A stretch of 62,889 nucleotides of DNA from VBDM01 sp049802235 (GTDB taxonomy: Bacteria; Pseudomonadota; Gammaproteobacteria; Burkholderiales; SG8-39), in contig JBARMB010000073.1 in assembly GCA_049802235.1 (NCBI GenBank), positions 1 through 62,889 of the forward strand. Direction: 5' to 3'. The position numbers and the translations under genes were made by a program. The notes beneath the pieces are model-generated. The model searched no databases, was not told the DNA's origin, and saw nothing but the letters and a program-made list of their open reading frames with translations. Of this stretch, positions 34,327 to 41,864 are shown in pieces (positions within the stretch are counted from its first letter, which is position 1; each line of letters starts with the position of its first letter).

Positions 34327-35360
34327 TTGTCCTCCTCATGCACTCCTAGGAACTGTGTGAGAGCTAGCCGCTTGGGTGCGCCGCCTCGCCGCAATTTCTC
34401 TACGACACGCTCAGCGCATCCCTCGCGCTCGAGCATGACGTTGATAAGCGGCCCGTAGGTGAGCCGCCCATGCTTGATTAGGTGCTGGTAACTTGCCGAG
34501 TCGGTACGCCGCAAGGTTTCAATGCGGATACCGTTTTCGCTGACCCACTCCAAAGCCGGAAACGAGCCCGCTATGTAGGGAGCAGGATTCAACACCGCTT
34601 CCCAAGGGATAACCCGGTCGCGGTTATGGAGCTCGACCTCCCATCGCGTCCAAGGGCTATCCGGTACGCCTAGCTGCTTGCCCTTCTCGTAGACCCGCAG
34701 GAGCTTTCCGTTTCGGCGGCGACCCAGGTACAAGGTGCGCCCATTACCGTCCGGCTCCAGCCAATTGCCCTGCTGGTTGCAACGGGGAGGGCGGCCCCCG
34801 GCGTTAAATGCCCCGGACAGGTAGAGGGATACCGCCCGATCAACGCTGTAGTGCCCCTCAAAGTTGTCTATAGCGCCATCCCAACGTGTAACCCGGCCGA
34901 TAAGCCCATCCCGAAGCACGCCCACCAATGCGGGCCAATCCGGAATCAGCGCACAGCCTTCCCCAGGGATAGAAAGCAGGCCGGTTCCCCGTTGCCCACC
35001 GTACGCAAACTGCACGCCGCCTCGCTCGAATTGGAACGATTGCAGATAGCCATGCAGCCCCCGGCCCCTAGAAACCATCCCCCCGAACCGATCCCCAACT
35101 ACTTTAATGAGCTCGACAAAGAACGCATGAGCCGGATCTTTCCCGAGTCTACCGATGGGAAATGAAGCATTGAGGTAATCGACGAATGCCCCTGAGGAGC
35201 TGTTCTTCCCTGCTGGAACGGGACTTTCCCCCCGTATTACCGTACGGGGGGCGGAGGCGTCGGCGTCGCCGAGCCGCGCCTGCGGCGCGGCTACAGCGCC
35301 GCTCTCCGCCTTGGCAGCAACCCTGATACCGCTAGACGAATAAGAGGGAAGGAATACCAT
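34323..35360 (-). CDS. Replication initiation protein (Rep_trans family)
   Basis: A 345-residue protein. Residues 1-60 are low-complexity and cover two strong DNA hairpins. From about residue 60 (GAFVDYLNASFPIG) it follows the Rep_trans replication initiation factor family, which includes RstA of CTX phage and pT181-type RepC. Marks are RWDGAIDNFEG (acidic metal-site candidates), TLYLGRRRNGKLLRVYEKGKQLG and WTRWEVELHNRDRVIPWE. It should nick the plus origin of the excised circle. Start ATG 35360 lies at the foot of an RNA hairpin (35361-35392). Confidence 0.88.
   Translation of the reverse strand: MVFLPSYSSSGIRVAAKAESGAVAAPQARLGDADASAPRTVIRGESPVPAGKNSSSGAFVDYLNASFPIGRLGKDPAHAFFVELIKVVGDRFGGMVSRGRGLHGYLQSFQFERGGVQFAYGGQRGTGLLSIPGEGCALIPDWPALVGVLRDGLIGRVTRWDGAIDNFEGHYSVDRAVSLYLSGAFNAGGRPPRCNQQGNWLEPDGNGRTLYLGRRRNGKLLRVYEKGKQLGVPDSPWTRWEVELHNRDRVIPWEAVLNPAPYIAGSFPALEWVSENGIRIETLRRTDSASYQHLIKHGRLTYGPLINVMLEREGCAERVVEKLRRGGAPKRLALTQFLGVHEEDK
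35228..35292. other. Candidate replication origin hairpins in the rep 5' region
   Basis: Hairpin A: CCCCCCGTA (35228-35236), loop TTACCG, TACGGGGGG (35243-35251). Hairpin B: AGCCGCGCC (35272-35280), loop TGC, GGCGCGGCT (35284-35292). Both stems are perfect 9-mers, 20 nt apart, inside the low-complexity N-terminal codons of rep. Rolling-circle initiators of this type often nick in a hairpin within or beside their own gene. The role as origin is inferred. Confidence 0.45.
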
Positions 35361-35392
35361 ATTCCCTCAGGATAGACTCCTCCTAAGGGAAT
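35361..35392 (-). promoter_or_regulatory. Inverted repeat covering the rep ribosome-binding site
   Basis: ATTCCCTCAGG (35361-35371) and CCTAAGGGAAT (35382-35392) pair at ten of eleven positions and sit immediately before the rep ATG. On the minus strand the loop carries AGGAGT. The motif GGGAATAT recurs in inverted orientation at 35835-35842, upstream of the 129-residue gene. It could be an operator or a translational control hairpin. Confidence 0.5.
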
Positions 35393-35403
35393 GTCAAATT
35401 GCC

Positions 35404-35793
35404 CTACCGCTTGACCTCCCGGCGGTCTCCATGGTCAGGGAGCTTGACGGCCCCGCTCACGACCTTCCAGAAATTGCTTGCGGTTTCCGCCAGCCGGTAG
35501 ACGTTGAAGCGATAGCTGCTCGGACCCTCCTCGGGGAACAGCTCGCGGACCTTGATGCCCAAAATCGCTTCGTACTTCCTGATAGTTGCCTTGCTATGGA
35601 TAAGGTAAAGCACCTTCCAGCCCACATGATGGCCGAGCCGCAGCATCCCGAGGGCGGATTCCATCTCATCAACCTGGCCCTCGAAATTGGCGATGGCGTC
35701 GGCTTCGATCCGATCGAGCTCGGCACGCAGGGAAGGGGAGATCTTAGCGAGCTTTTCCTCCTTGGATTTCTTTGGAATCTTGAACAGAGCCAC
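35404..35793 (-). CDS. Unknown 129-residue protein of the element, possible regulator
   Basis: Not recognised. The N-terminus is basic (ALFKIPKKSKEEKLAKISPSLRAELDRIEADAIANFEGQVDEMESAL), partly helical. The middle (WKVLYLIHSKATIRKYEAILGIKVRELFPEEGP) could hold a helix-turn-helix, and the C-terminus is basic. Start GTG 35793 has AGGAGG about 5 nt upstream. It is the first gene of the minus-strand operon and is flanked by inverted GGGAATAT motifs, so a repressor or copy-control role (compare RstR next to RstA) is plausible but unproven. Confidence 0.6.
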   Translation of the reverse strand: MALFKIPKKSKEEKLAKISPSLRAELDRIEADAIANFEGQVDEMESALGMLRLGHHVGWKVLYLIHSKATIRKYEAILGIKVRELFPEEGPSSYRFNVYRLAETASNFWKVVSGAVKLPDHGDRREVKR

Positions 35794-36000
35794 GGTACCT
35801 CCTGGAGGGTAAGGGACATAGCTTAGCCGGGAAAGGGAATATCAGCAACCCTTACGGCGCAATTCCAAAGGCATCTCTCGCCGCCCAAGCCTCATCGGTC
35901 TCGGCGGCGGGTCCCTCCTCCAACAAGCCAAAACGGACTAAAGACGCAGCTGAGAGCTGCAGGGAGATTCAAAGTCCGAGAGGCAAAGCCGATGCGACTA

Positions 36001-36030
36001 CTCTTGCGCCACTCGTGGTTGGCGTATACT
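36001..36030 (+). promoter_or_regulatory. Candidate promoter of the cargo operon
   Basis: TATACT (36025-36030) with TTGCGC (36004-36009) 15 nt before it, directly upstream of the GTG start at 36038. The spacing is short, so it is a weak prediction. If it is used, the transcript would begin at or next to the start codon (leaderless). A nested inverted repeat (35934-35978: CGGACT ... AGTCCG around GCAGCT/AGCTGC) lies just upstream. Confidence 0.35.
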
Positions 36031-36037
36031 CATTTTT

Positions 36038-36793
36038 GTGACAGACCTCGTGGACGACGCCCAGCATCTGGACAAGGCGCCTATCGTTGAGGCGCTGATC
36101 GATTTTCGCATCAAGCCCCGCGAAGGACTGACCTTCGCCGACCTGGAGCCTCTGCGCCGGCGCATCCAATCGAGGTATACCACCTTCACCCAAGCGCGGG
36201 TACTCAAGGCCGAGATCGGGATCAAGGAAGGGGTTTTCGTACCGCCGAACGCCTCGCATACCCTGATCGGGTTTCGCTGCGAGTCGCTAGACAAACGGTA
36301 CGTCTTGCAGGCTCATGTCGATGGTTTTACCGTGAGTCGGCTACGACCGTATGAAACGTGGGCCGTGCTGCGAGAAGAGGCAAAGTGGTTGTGGGACGCG
36401 TACGTGGAGGTCGTCAAGCCGTCGAGCGTGCTGCGCACGGCTGTGCGCTACATCAACCGGCTCGAAATCACAGTTCCCTGCGATTTTGACGAATATCTGA
36501 CGTGCGCACCCAGGATCCCGGTAAAGCTACCCCAGTTATACGCCGGCTTTGTCAGCCGGGTCGTCGTGCCTTATGAGGAAGGCGGGATCCAGATGGTAAT
36601 CACCCAGGCACTTGAGCCGTTCATACCGGAGACAATGAAAAGCCCGATCATCCTAGACATTGACGTCTTCCTCGAGCAGGTGCTCGACGTGGCACAAGGT
36701 GGCTACTGGGAAACGCTCGAGACCCTGCGGGTGTTGAAGAACAAGGCGTTTTTTGGCAGTATTACGGACAAGGCCGTGGAGCTCTACAAATGA
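36038..36793 (+). CDS. TIGR04255 family protein
   Basis: A 251-residue cytoplasmic protein of the sporadically distributed TIGR04255 family. Hallmarks are KAPIVEALIDFRI near residue 14, FRCESLDKRYVLQAHVDGFTVSRLRPYETW in the middle, VRYINRLEI, and the C-terminal LRVLKNKAFFGSITDKAVELY. Biochemical function is unknown; the patchy distribution and presence in mobile DNA suggest a selfish or defence role. The GTG start lacks a Shine-Dalgarno; GTG 36050 is possible. It overlaps the next gene by 4 nt, so the two are translationally coupled. Confidence 0.85.
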   Translation: MTDLVDDAQHLDKAPIVEALIDFRIKPREGLTFADLEPLRRRIQSRYTTFTQARVLKAEIGIKEGVFVPPNASHTLIGFRCESLDKRYVLQAHVDGFTVSRLRPYETWAVLREEAKWLWDAYVEVVKPSSVLRTAVRYINRLEITVPCDFDEYLTCAPRIPVKLPQLYAGFVSRVVVPYEEGGIQMVITQALEPFIPETMKSPIILDIDVFLEQVLDVAQGGYWETLETLRVLKNKAFFGSITDKAVELYK

Positions 36794-37302
36794 CAACAGC
36801 GACGCTGGACAACCGGTACGCCGGCTGGGGTTTATTTCGCACGAGCGGCGCAACGTGGGGTGTGAGCGAAGACGCCGAGAAGCTCGCCGCCTTCTTCGGC
36901 AGCATCGCGCGCGACGCCTGGAAGACCTCAGCCGGATACCATCGGTACAGTCAGCCAATCCAAGAGCTCATGGACGTTTACCGTGACTGCTCCAGCGAGA
37001 ACTGGGATGGCGAAGGGGCATCCGCCGTTACGGAGTCAGTGCTGGACGATGCAGTGACGCTCCTTTTCTTGCTGCCCCCTAGCATACAGAATCCGACCTT
37101 CCAGCCCGAGCCAGCCGGGGCGATCGCGCTCGAGTGGTACAAGGATCCGAAACGTGTACTTCTCTTGAGCGTGAACGGAACGCGTTCGATTCAATACGCG
37201 GGGCTTCTCGGCGATGGAAACGAAACGCACGGCAAGGTGAACTTCGCGGGGTCGCTGCCGCGGGCTATCCAGGACCTGCTCGACGCCTACGCGAAGGTGT
37301 AG
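36790..37302 (+). CDS. Unknown 170-residue protein, cargo gene 2
   Basis: Not recognised as a named family. Visible landmarks: SSENWDGEGASAVTESVLDDAVTLLFLLPP at about residues 65-95, then PEPAGAIALEWYKDPKRVLLLSVNGTRSIQYAGLLGD, an alternating strand pattern like a small beta-sheet domain. I recall proteins with the same NWDGxGA and AxxLEW landmarks beside TIGR04255 genes elsewhere, but cannot check this here. There is no signal peptide or membrane span. ATG 36790 overlaps the upstream stop (ATGA). Confidence 0.8.
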   Translation: MTTATLDNRYAGWGLFRTSGATWGVSEDAEKLAAFFGSIARDAWKTSAGYHRYSQPIQELMDVYRDCSSENWDGEGASAVTESVLDDAVTLLFLLPPSIQNPTFQPEPAGAIALEWYKDPKRVLLLSVNGTRSIQYAGLLGDGNETHGKVNFAGSLPRAIQDLLDAYAKV

Positions 37303-37319
37303 AGGAAGGCCAGCGGCCA

Positions 37320-37712
37320 ATGCCTTTTGACTCTGCCAGCGGCGAGCCTCTCGCCCGCTTCATCACCCAGAAAAATTATGTGCGTCCCGACAACACGGTG
37401 AAGCACACGCCGTTCATGCCGTCCACCAAGACTTGGCGCCTCTCCGTGTACAAGATTTCCGGCGTTTCCGAGGCCGAGATCTGGTCGATCGGAAAGACGT
37501 ATGTGGCCGAGCCTCTCGGCAAGCCGATACACGGACGGGCCGATCTGAGTTCCTTCTGGGTCTATGACGCTGGGTTGAGCGTCCAGTCGGTCCCTGAACC
37601 ACACCCACTTCATGCCGACATCATCGGTTGGGACCCGGCGAGCACCGCGCCGCGGCTCCAGGCGCTCAAGCTTGCAGGCAAATCCGCATTTAGACCGTTG
37701 CCAGCGACCTAA
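37320..37712 (+). CDS. Unknown 130-residue protein, cargo gene 3
   Basis: Not recognised as a named family. The sequence reads LARFITQKNYVRPDNTVKHTPFMPS, then WRLSVYKISGVSEAEIWSIG, GRADLSSFWVYDAGLSVQ and finally PHPLHADIIGWDPAS...LQALKLAGKSAF. The HADIIGW segment and the small strand-rich fold suggest a compact globular domain. It follows gene 2 by 17 nt on the same strand. The Shine-Dalgarno is weak (AGAGGA about 13 nt away), so it may depend on coupling to gene 2. Confidence 0.8.
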   Translation: MPFDSASGEPLARFITQKNYVRPDNTVKHTPFMPSTKTWRLSVYKISGVSEAEIWSIGKTYVAEPLGKPIHGRADLSSFWVYDAGLSVQSVPEPHPLHADIIGWDPASTAPRLQALKLAGKSAFRPLPAT

Positions 37713-37875
37713 GAAGTGTGCATTTTCTTGGGGTCTGGTACTCGACCTTAGCCTGTGTCCTATTTGTGACGCACTAGGTTTCGCAACGCATCGGTTGTGC
37801 TGTGTGTGACGCTGGAAATAGGAATGGCAAGCATTGCAAGTGATTGATTCGCAAAATACCCTATATAGCAGGGGC

Positions 37876-37922
37876 GACTTTTAATCCGTTGGTCGCTGGT
37901 TCGAATCCAGCACGGCCTACCA
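37876..37922 (+). other. Right attachment repeat (att)
   Basis: Identical 47-bp copy of the tRNA-Lys 3' half (anticodon loop to CCA), 5083 bp from the left copy. The preceding bases do not complete a tRNA, so this is an att remnant and not a second tRNA gene. It also served as the att for the decayed element to its right. Confidence 0.92.
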
Positions 37923-37926
37923 AAAT

Positions 37927-38400
37927 TCAAAGGGCTAGCTGCGTGCTAGCCCTTCGTTTTTCAGGACGTAGGGAAAACGTAGGGAATTGCACCACGTTTC
38001 CCCCACGCCCGGACTCAATCCGGGCAGCCGCGACCGCTAAGTGTTCTGTAGCAAACTTTGCATAGCGGTCAACCATGACGCGGGACTTCCAGCCGCCCAA
38101 GTCCTTCAGCTCATCGGCGGACGTTCCCGCCTGCCGATGCCGCGATGCCCAAGTGCGCCTGAGATCGTGAAACCTGAAATTCTTAAGCTCTGCCTTTCCT
38201 AGCGCGGTATGCCAAGCGCTGTTGGTCATTTCCCAGCGTATCGGCTTTCCCCGATAAGTGAAGCAGTACTGCGGATGCTTGCCTTGCTGATCCTCCAGCA
38301 CGGCCACCGCGTCAGCATTCAACGGTACGCCTCTCGGCGTTCCATTTGGTCTGGTCTAGCCAGGCTGTCCTGCGTTCCAGGTCAATCAGACCCGCGTCCG
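37927..38400 (-). pseudogene. Decayed tyrosine integrase of a second tRNA-Lys element
   Basis: Only the C-terminal catalytic half remains. The 131 readable residues include KNFRFHDLRRTWASRHRQAG (His-x-x-Arg) and VMVDRYAKF (Tyr). Upstream similarity continues in another frame (DLERRTAWLDQTK), joined to NGTPRGVPLNADAVAVL by an apparent 2-nt deletion near 38340, and then stops. The first catalytic Arg region is gone. It sits beside the right att exactly as the intact integrase sits beside the left att, so it marks an older element inserted in the same site. Confidence 0.85.
37930..37961 (+). terminator. Terminator-like hairpin beside the right att
   Basis: AAGGGCTAGC (37930-37939), loop TGCGT, GCTAGCCCTT (37945-37954), followed by CGTTTTTC. 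It is the counterpart of the hairpin after tRNA-Lys at 32847 and supports a common origin of the two elements. Confidence 0.75.
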
Positions 38401-38472
38401 TAGACGGTTTGTATATCGATACTGATATATTTCCGGCCCCGACCGCGTGCAGGAACGGCTAATTTATTGCGC

Positions 38473-39330
38473 ATGCCGGATGCCGCAAGCTATGATGCCC
38501 CGATGCTCGGATTCTTCCTGAAAAAACTGCTGGCCGGCGATGTTCCGCGACCGGATCATACAGCCCGCATCGGCATGGACATCGATGTGTGCCGCTCGCT
38601 TTACCTTGACCTGATGCAGGCATGTCTTCAGGGCCGGATCTACGAAGACCCTTCGATGTCCCCTTACGGGACTATGGAGGAGTTTAATCCGACAAAGCGC
38701 GATCTCGGCCGTGACATGCCCAGCCATGCACACACCATGATCGGGAACCAGCGCCTGAACAACCTGCGTGTGCTTGCAGAGCACGTGGTGAAGCACGGCG
38801 TGCCGGGCGATTTTATCGAAACCGGCGTATGGCGCGGCGGCGCGTGCATTTTCATGAGGGCAATCCTCAAGGCCTACGGCGTCACCGATCGGAAGATATG
38901 GGTCGCCGATTCGTTTCAGGGCTTGCCGCCCCCCGATGCCGAGCATTACCCCGCGGACAAAGGTCTGAATTTCCATATCCATACGGAACTGGCTGTCACG
39001 GCGGAGCAGGTCAAGGCGAACTTTGCGAAGTACAACCTGCTCGACAGCCAGGTCGCATTCCTTCCGGGGTGGTTCAAGGACACGCTGCCCGCCGCGCCGA
39101 TCGACAGGCTGGCGCTGCTCCGATTGGATGGAGATATGTACGAGTCCACCATCGTTGCGCTCGATGCTCTTTATCGCAAACTCTCGCCGGGCGGATTCGC
39201 GATCATCGACGACTACGGTGATGTCCCTGCTTGCCGCGCGGCAGTGACGGATTACAGGTCAAGAGAAGGCATTCAGGACGCGATCTGCGACATCGATGGA
39301 ATAGGCATCTTCTGGCAGAAAATCGCATAA
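38473..39330 (+). CDS. TylF/MycF-type O-methyltransferase
   Basis: A SAM-dependent methyltransferase of the macrocin-O-methyltransferase (TylF) family, 285 residues from ATG 38473 (TTG 38467 is also possible). Marks are DFIETGVWRGGACIFMRAIL (motif I), VADSFQGLPPPDAEHYP and LLRLDGDMYESTIVALDALY...IIDDYGDVPACRAAVTDY, where the Asp residues bind Mg. The family acts on sugars of antibiotics and on other polyhydroxylated substrates. No antibiotic or sugar genes are adjacent, so the substrate is unknown. It lies just beyond the decayed integrase and may be cargo. Confidence 0.85.
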   Translation: MPDAASYDAPMLGFFLKKLLAGDVPRPDHTARIGMDIDVCRSLYLDLMQACLQGRIYEDPSMSPYGTMEEFNPTKRDLGRDMPSHAHTMIGNQRLNNLRVLAEHVVKHGVPGDFIETGVWRGGACIFMRAILKAYGVTDRKIWVADSFQGLPPPDAEHYPADKGLNFHIHTELAVTAEQVKANFAKYNLLDSQVAFLPGWFKDTLPAAPIDRLALLRLDGDMYESTIVALDALYRKLSPGGFAIIDDYGDVPACRAAVTDYRSREGIQDAICDIDGIGIFWQKIA

Positions 39331-40218
39331 GCGCTGCCTCTTGGACGCGACGAAACCCGCGCCTCGCGCGGTAGAGCGGCAGCACGACGGTCCCGATGTT
39401 GAGCAGGTTCCAACCGATAGGAAGTTCAATCCTGAACTTTTCGCGCGCCTGGCCGATGGCGACGGTTTTGCGCTGATTCAGCGCTCGCGGGCATTGCGCC
39501 GGGAAGCATGTTGCGCCCGCGCTCAGACGATCGGCACCTCGCTGGCGCGACAATACGCGACTGTCCGCTTCCGGGTGGATCGTGTGACTGCGATGGGTCG
39601 TTTCCAGCCGTTCAGGCCAAAGAAATGACCTCGCACCAGTGCCTAAATTTTCCCGGGTTGCGGAGCCAAGAAAACGTAGAGAAAACGTAGGACGCTGGCG
39701 GCTGTTGACGGACCTGTGCGAGTGAGGGCGGGCCTTTAGATCAACAAGTTAGTAAAAGACCTTCAACTTCGAAGCTGGGAAGGCGATTTCGGTAAAGCCG
39801 AACGGCGTTACCGTAATGCACTGGAAGAATGTGTGATCGATTGCATGCGAAACGCAGAGCGTCTGAAATTCCTCGCCAACGTCACTTGGCCTCAAACCAC
39901 TGCATCGAGTCCGGACGCCGTCGGAATTGTTCCTGGCGGACAAACTCCGCTTACAGGGGGCGCCGTTTTACCGAGGAAGTCGGGGCAGGCCGGTGCTGGC
40001 GTGACAAAAATGCCACGATGCTCGCAAATCGCGGTATCGGCGCGCACCGAGCCAAATGCGGAACTCAATATATTGATCCCTGGAACCGCTCGTTCCAGGT
40101 CTCCAGGCTCGCTGGTGAGAAAGCGGCATTCCCTGCAAGTGCGTATTGTCATTAGCTATCCATCCCCGGATCGGCGGCGCGGCGCATGGCCGAGAATGCC
40201 GGCCATGCGCCCGGGCGC
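39331..40218. other. 888-bp stretch without a supportable gene
   Basis: Short open frames on both strands show no recognisable domain and unnatural composition. Near 39674-39692 there is ACGTAGAGAAAACGTAGGA, almost identical to the sequence at 37967-37985 next to the decayed integrase, so this may be element debris. A strong hairpin lies at the right end (40181-40211). Confidence 0.6.
40181..40211 (-). terminator. Hairpin downstream of the YeiH-type gene
   Basis: A 12-bp perfect stem (GGCGCATGGCCG / CGGCCATGCGCC, 7-nt loop) begins 8 nt past the stop codon. No U-tract follows, so it may stabilise the 3' end rather than terminate alone. Confidence 0.5.
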
Positions 40219-41607
40219 TTACAGGCTCGACCAATAGCTGCCGAAAACGTGGACTGACAGGTAATATCCGAGCAGGACATTCACCGCGACGCCTATGGTG
40301 AATGCGGAAAAAGCTTTCCAGCCCACTGGTTTGAGGTCGCGGAACCGGGTTGTCAATCCGATGCTCAAGAAGCAGAAGATAAACGCCCAAGTGCGCAGCG
40401 ACACGAGCGGGAGGATCAGGTCGGGTCTTACCGTCTTATTGAAATCGGCTGTGGAATAGCTGCTTGTCACCATCGTCATGAGGATGGATGCGACAAAAAA
40501 GCCGATCACAAACTTGGGGAAGCGCCACCAGATTTCCATGGCGTTGGGCCTGGCGCCGGTTTCCTGCTTTTCCCATACCATGGTGGCAATGAGCGCCCAG
40601 ACGAGCGACCAGATGCCGATCCACAAGTCTCTGCCAATCACCTTCATCAGAGTGAAAGCCTTGATCGCCGCATCTTCGTTGCCGGCCATCTTGCCGTAGG
40701 TGCTTGCCGCCGCAAACCCGGCCGCATCGGCAAATTCCGAGGTGCCGATCCAGGCGCCGCCAACTCCGGCGGCAAGACCCAATGCGCGCGAGGCAAAGGG
40801 CAGGACAAGAATCATCACCAGCGCCCAGCCGACGACCAGGGTTACCGACGTATAGAGATGTTCCTTCTTTGCACCCACCGATGCGGCTATCGCCATCGAA
40901 GCCGACACCCCGCAAACGGACCCGCCCACCCCCATTACGGCGGCCAGCCTGCGGTCCAGGTTGAACACCCTGGTCGCGGTGAAATAAATCACCAGACAGG
41001 TTACCAAAGAGATAATCGTGGCCTGTCCAATGGCCACCGGCCCGGCAGTCAAGACCAGCGTGATCGGAAAAGTTGCCCCCAACAGGATGACGCCGAGCTT
41101 GACGAAATATTCCACCCTGAAACCCGAGTCCATCCACTTCGGCAGCCTGATCAGGTTGGCAAGGATCAGGCCGACGACCAATGCGACCAGAGGCGCTTCC
41201 AGGTTGAATTTCGCGGCATTCGCCCATCCTGCAATCGCAAACATGATCACCGACAGAATGTAGAGAAAGACAAAGGCAGGAATGAACTCTGAAAGCTTGA
41301 TGCCCATGATGCGGCAGCTGAGACCGAAGATCACCAGCCAGGCGATGAACTGGTAAAAATACAGGTGGGCATTTTGCGCGAAATGATCGGTTAACTGGCC
41401 AAGAGACGACCATTTCAGTCCGCCCGGGTTGATTGCGAGCGACTTGAGGGCGGTGCTGCCGTTGCTAAACAGGACGATGGCGATGACCATGATCCCGACC
41501 CCCAGCCAAATTGCCCACCAGTCCTCCTGCAGATACAAGTCCTTCCACCCCATTTTCGGGGCAGGGGCTTCCGCCCCCCCTTTTGTCGGCGTCTGCGCGG
41601 CTTCCAT
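40219..41607 (-). CDS. YeiH family putative sulfate/anion exporter
   Basis: A 462-residue membrane protein with about eleven helices, of the conserved UPF0324/YeiH family (putative sulfate exporters). Signs are GGSVCGVSASMAIAASVGAKKEHLYTSVTLVVG in the core and GAWIGTSEFADAAGFAAASTYG. ATG 41607 is chosen because GGAGGAGG lies 5 nt before it; the longer frame starts inside that site. The N-terminal cytoplasmic extension (about 25 residues) is longer than in E. coli YeiH. The substrate is not experimentally clear. Confidence 0.86.
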   Translation of the reverse strand: MEAAQTPTKGGAEAPAPKMGWKDLYLQEDWWAIWLGVGIMVIAIVLFSNGSTALKSLAINPGGLKWSSLGQLTDHFAQNAHLYFYQFIAWLVIFGLSCRIMGIKLSEFIPAFVFLYILSVIMFAIAGWANAAKFNLEAPLVALVVGLILANLIRLPKWMDSGFRVEYFVKLGVILLGATFPITLVLTAGPVAIGQATIISLVTCLVIYFTATRVFNLDRRLAAVMGVGGSVCGVSASMAIAASVGAKKEHLYTSVTLVVGWALVMILVLPFASRALGLAAGVGGAWIGTSEFADAAGFAAASTYGKMAGNEDAAIKAFTLMKVIGRDLWIGIWSLVWALIATMVWEKQETGARPNAMEIWWRFPKFVIGFFVASILMTMVTSSYSTADFNKTVRPDLILPLVSLRTWAFIFCFLSIGLTTRFRDLKPVGWKAFSAFTIGVAVNVLLGYYLSVHVFGSYWSSL

Positions 41608-41864
41608 GCGAACCTCCTCCATAGAGTGAAAAATTGTTATCGTTTTCCGTGCCGGCTGTGCGCCACGAACCTGCTTCGAGAGCGGGAGCCTTGCACCACG
41701 GCTCCAGCGTTCGCGCGAGACGCGCGTCGCACAATTTGCCGGTTCAAACTTTAGGCGTCTTTCGCGCGCCTATGCATGCAATCGCCTGATCATTATATTA
41801 AACGACTTGATTCTTTGTCGCACGAAATTCTCGGTCCCGGAGCGAGCGGTGCGGCGCAGGAGCA

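Larger units (their letters stand above)
32793..37922. mobile_element. 5.1-kb integrative element in tRNA-Lys with Rep_trans replicase and three-gene cargo
   Basis: The element is bounded by 47-bp direct repeats of the tRNA-Lys 3' half. Minus-strand genes, read from the right, are a 129-residue unknown, a Rep_trans replication initiator, a 73-residue unknown, an excisionase-like HTH and a tyrosine integrase next to the left att. Plus-strand cargo is a TIGR04255 protein and two unknown proteins. There are no capsid, coat, zot or conjugation genes. The set integrase + HTH + rolling-circle-type Rep suggests an element that excises and replicates like an inovirus satellite or an integrated small plasmid. 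Boundaries are seen; mobility is inferred. Confidence 0.85.

Noticed and set aside
37850..37922. Second tRNA-Lys gene
   Set aside because: Only the 3' 47 nt are present; no acceptor 5' strand or D-arm, so it is an att copy.
39833..40237. 134-codon plus frame and other frames in the 39.3-40.2 kb gap
   Set aside because: No similarity, poor composition, and overlap with the YeiH gene end.
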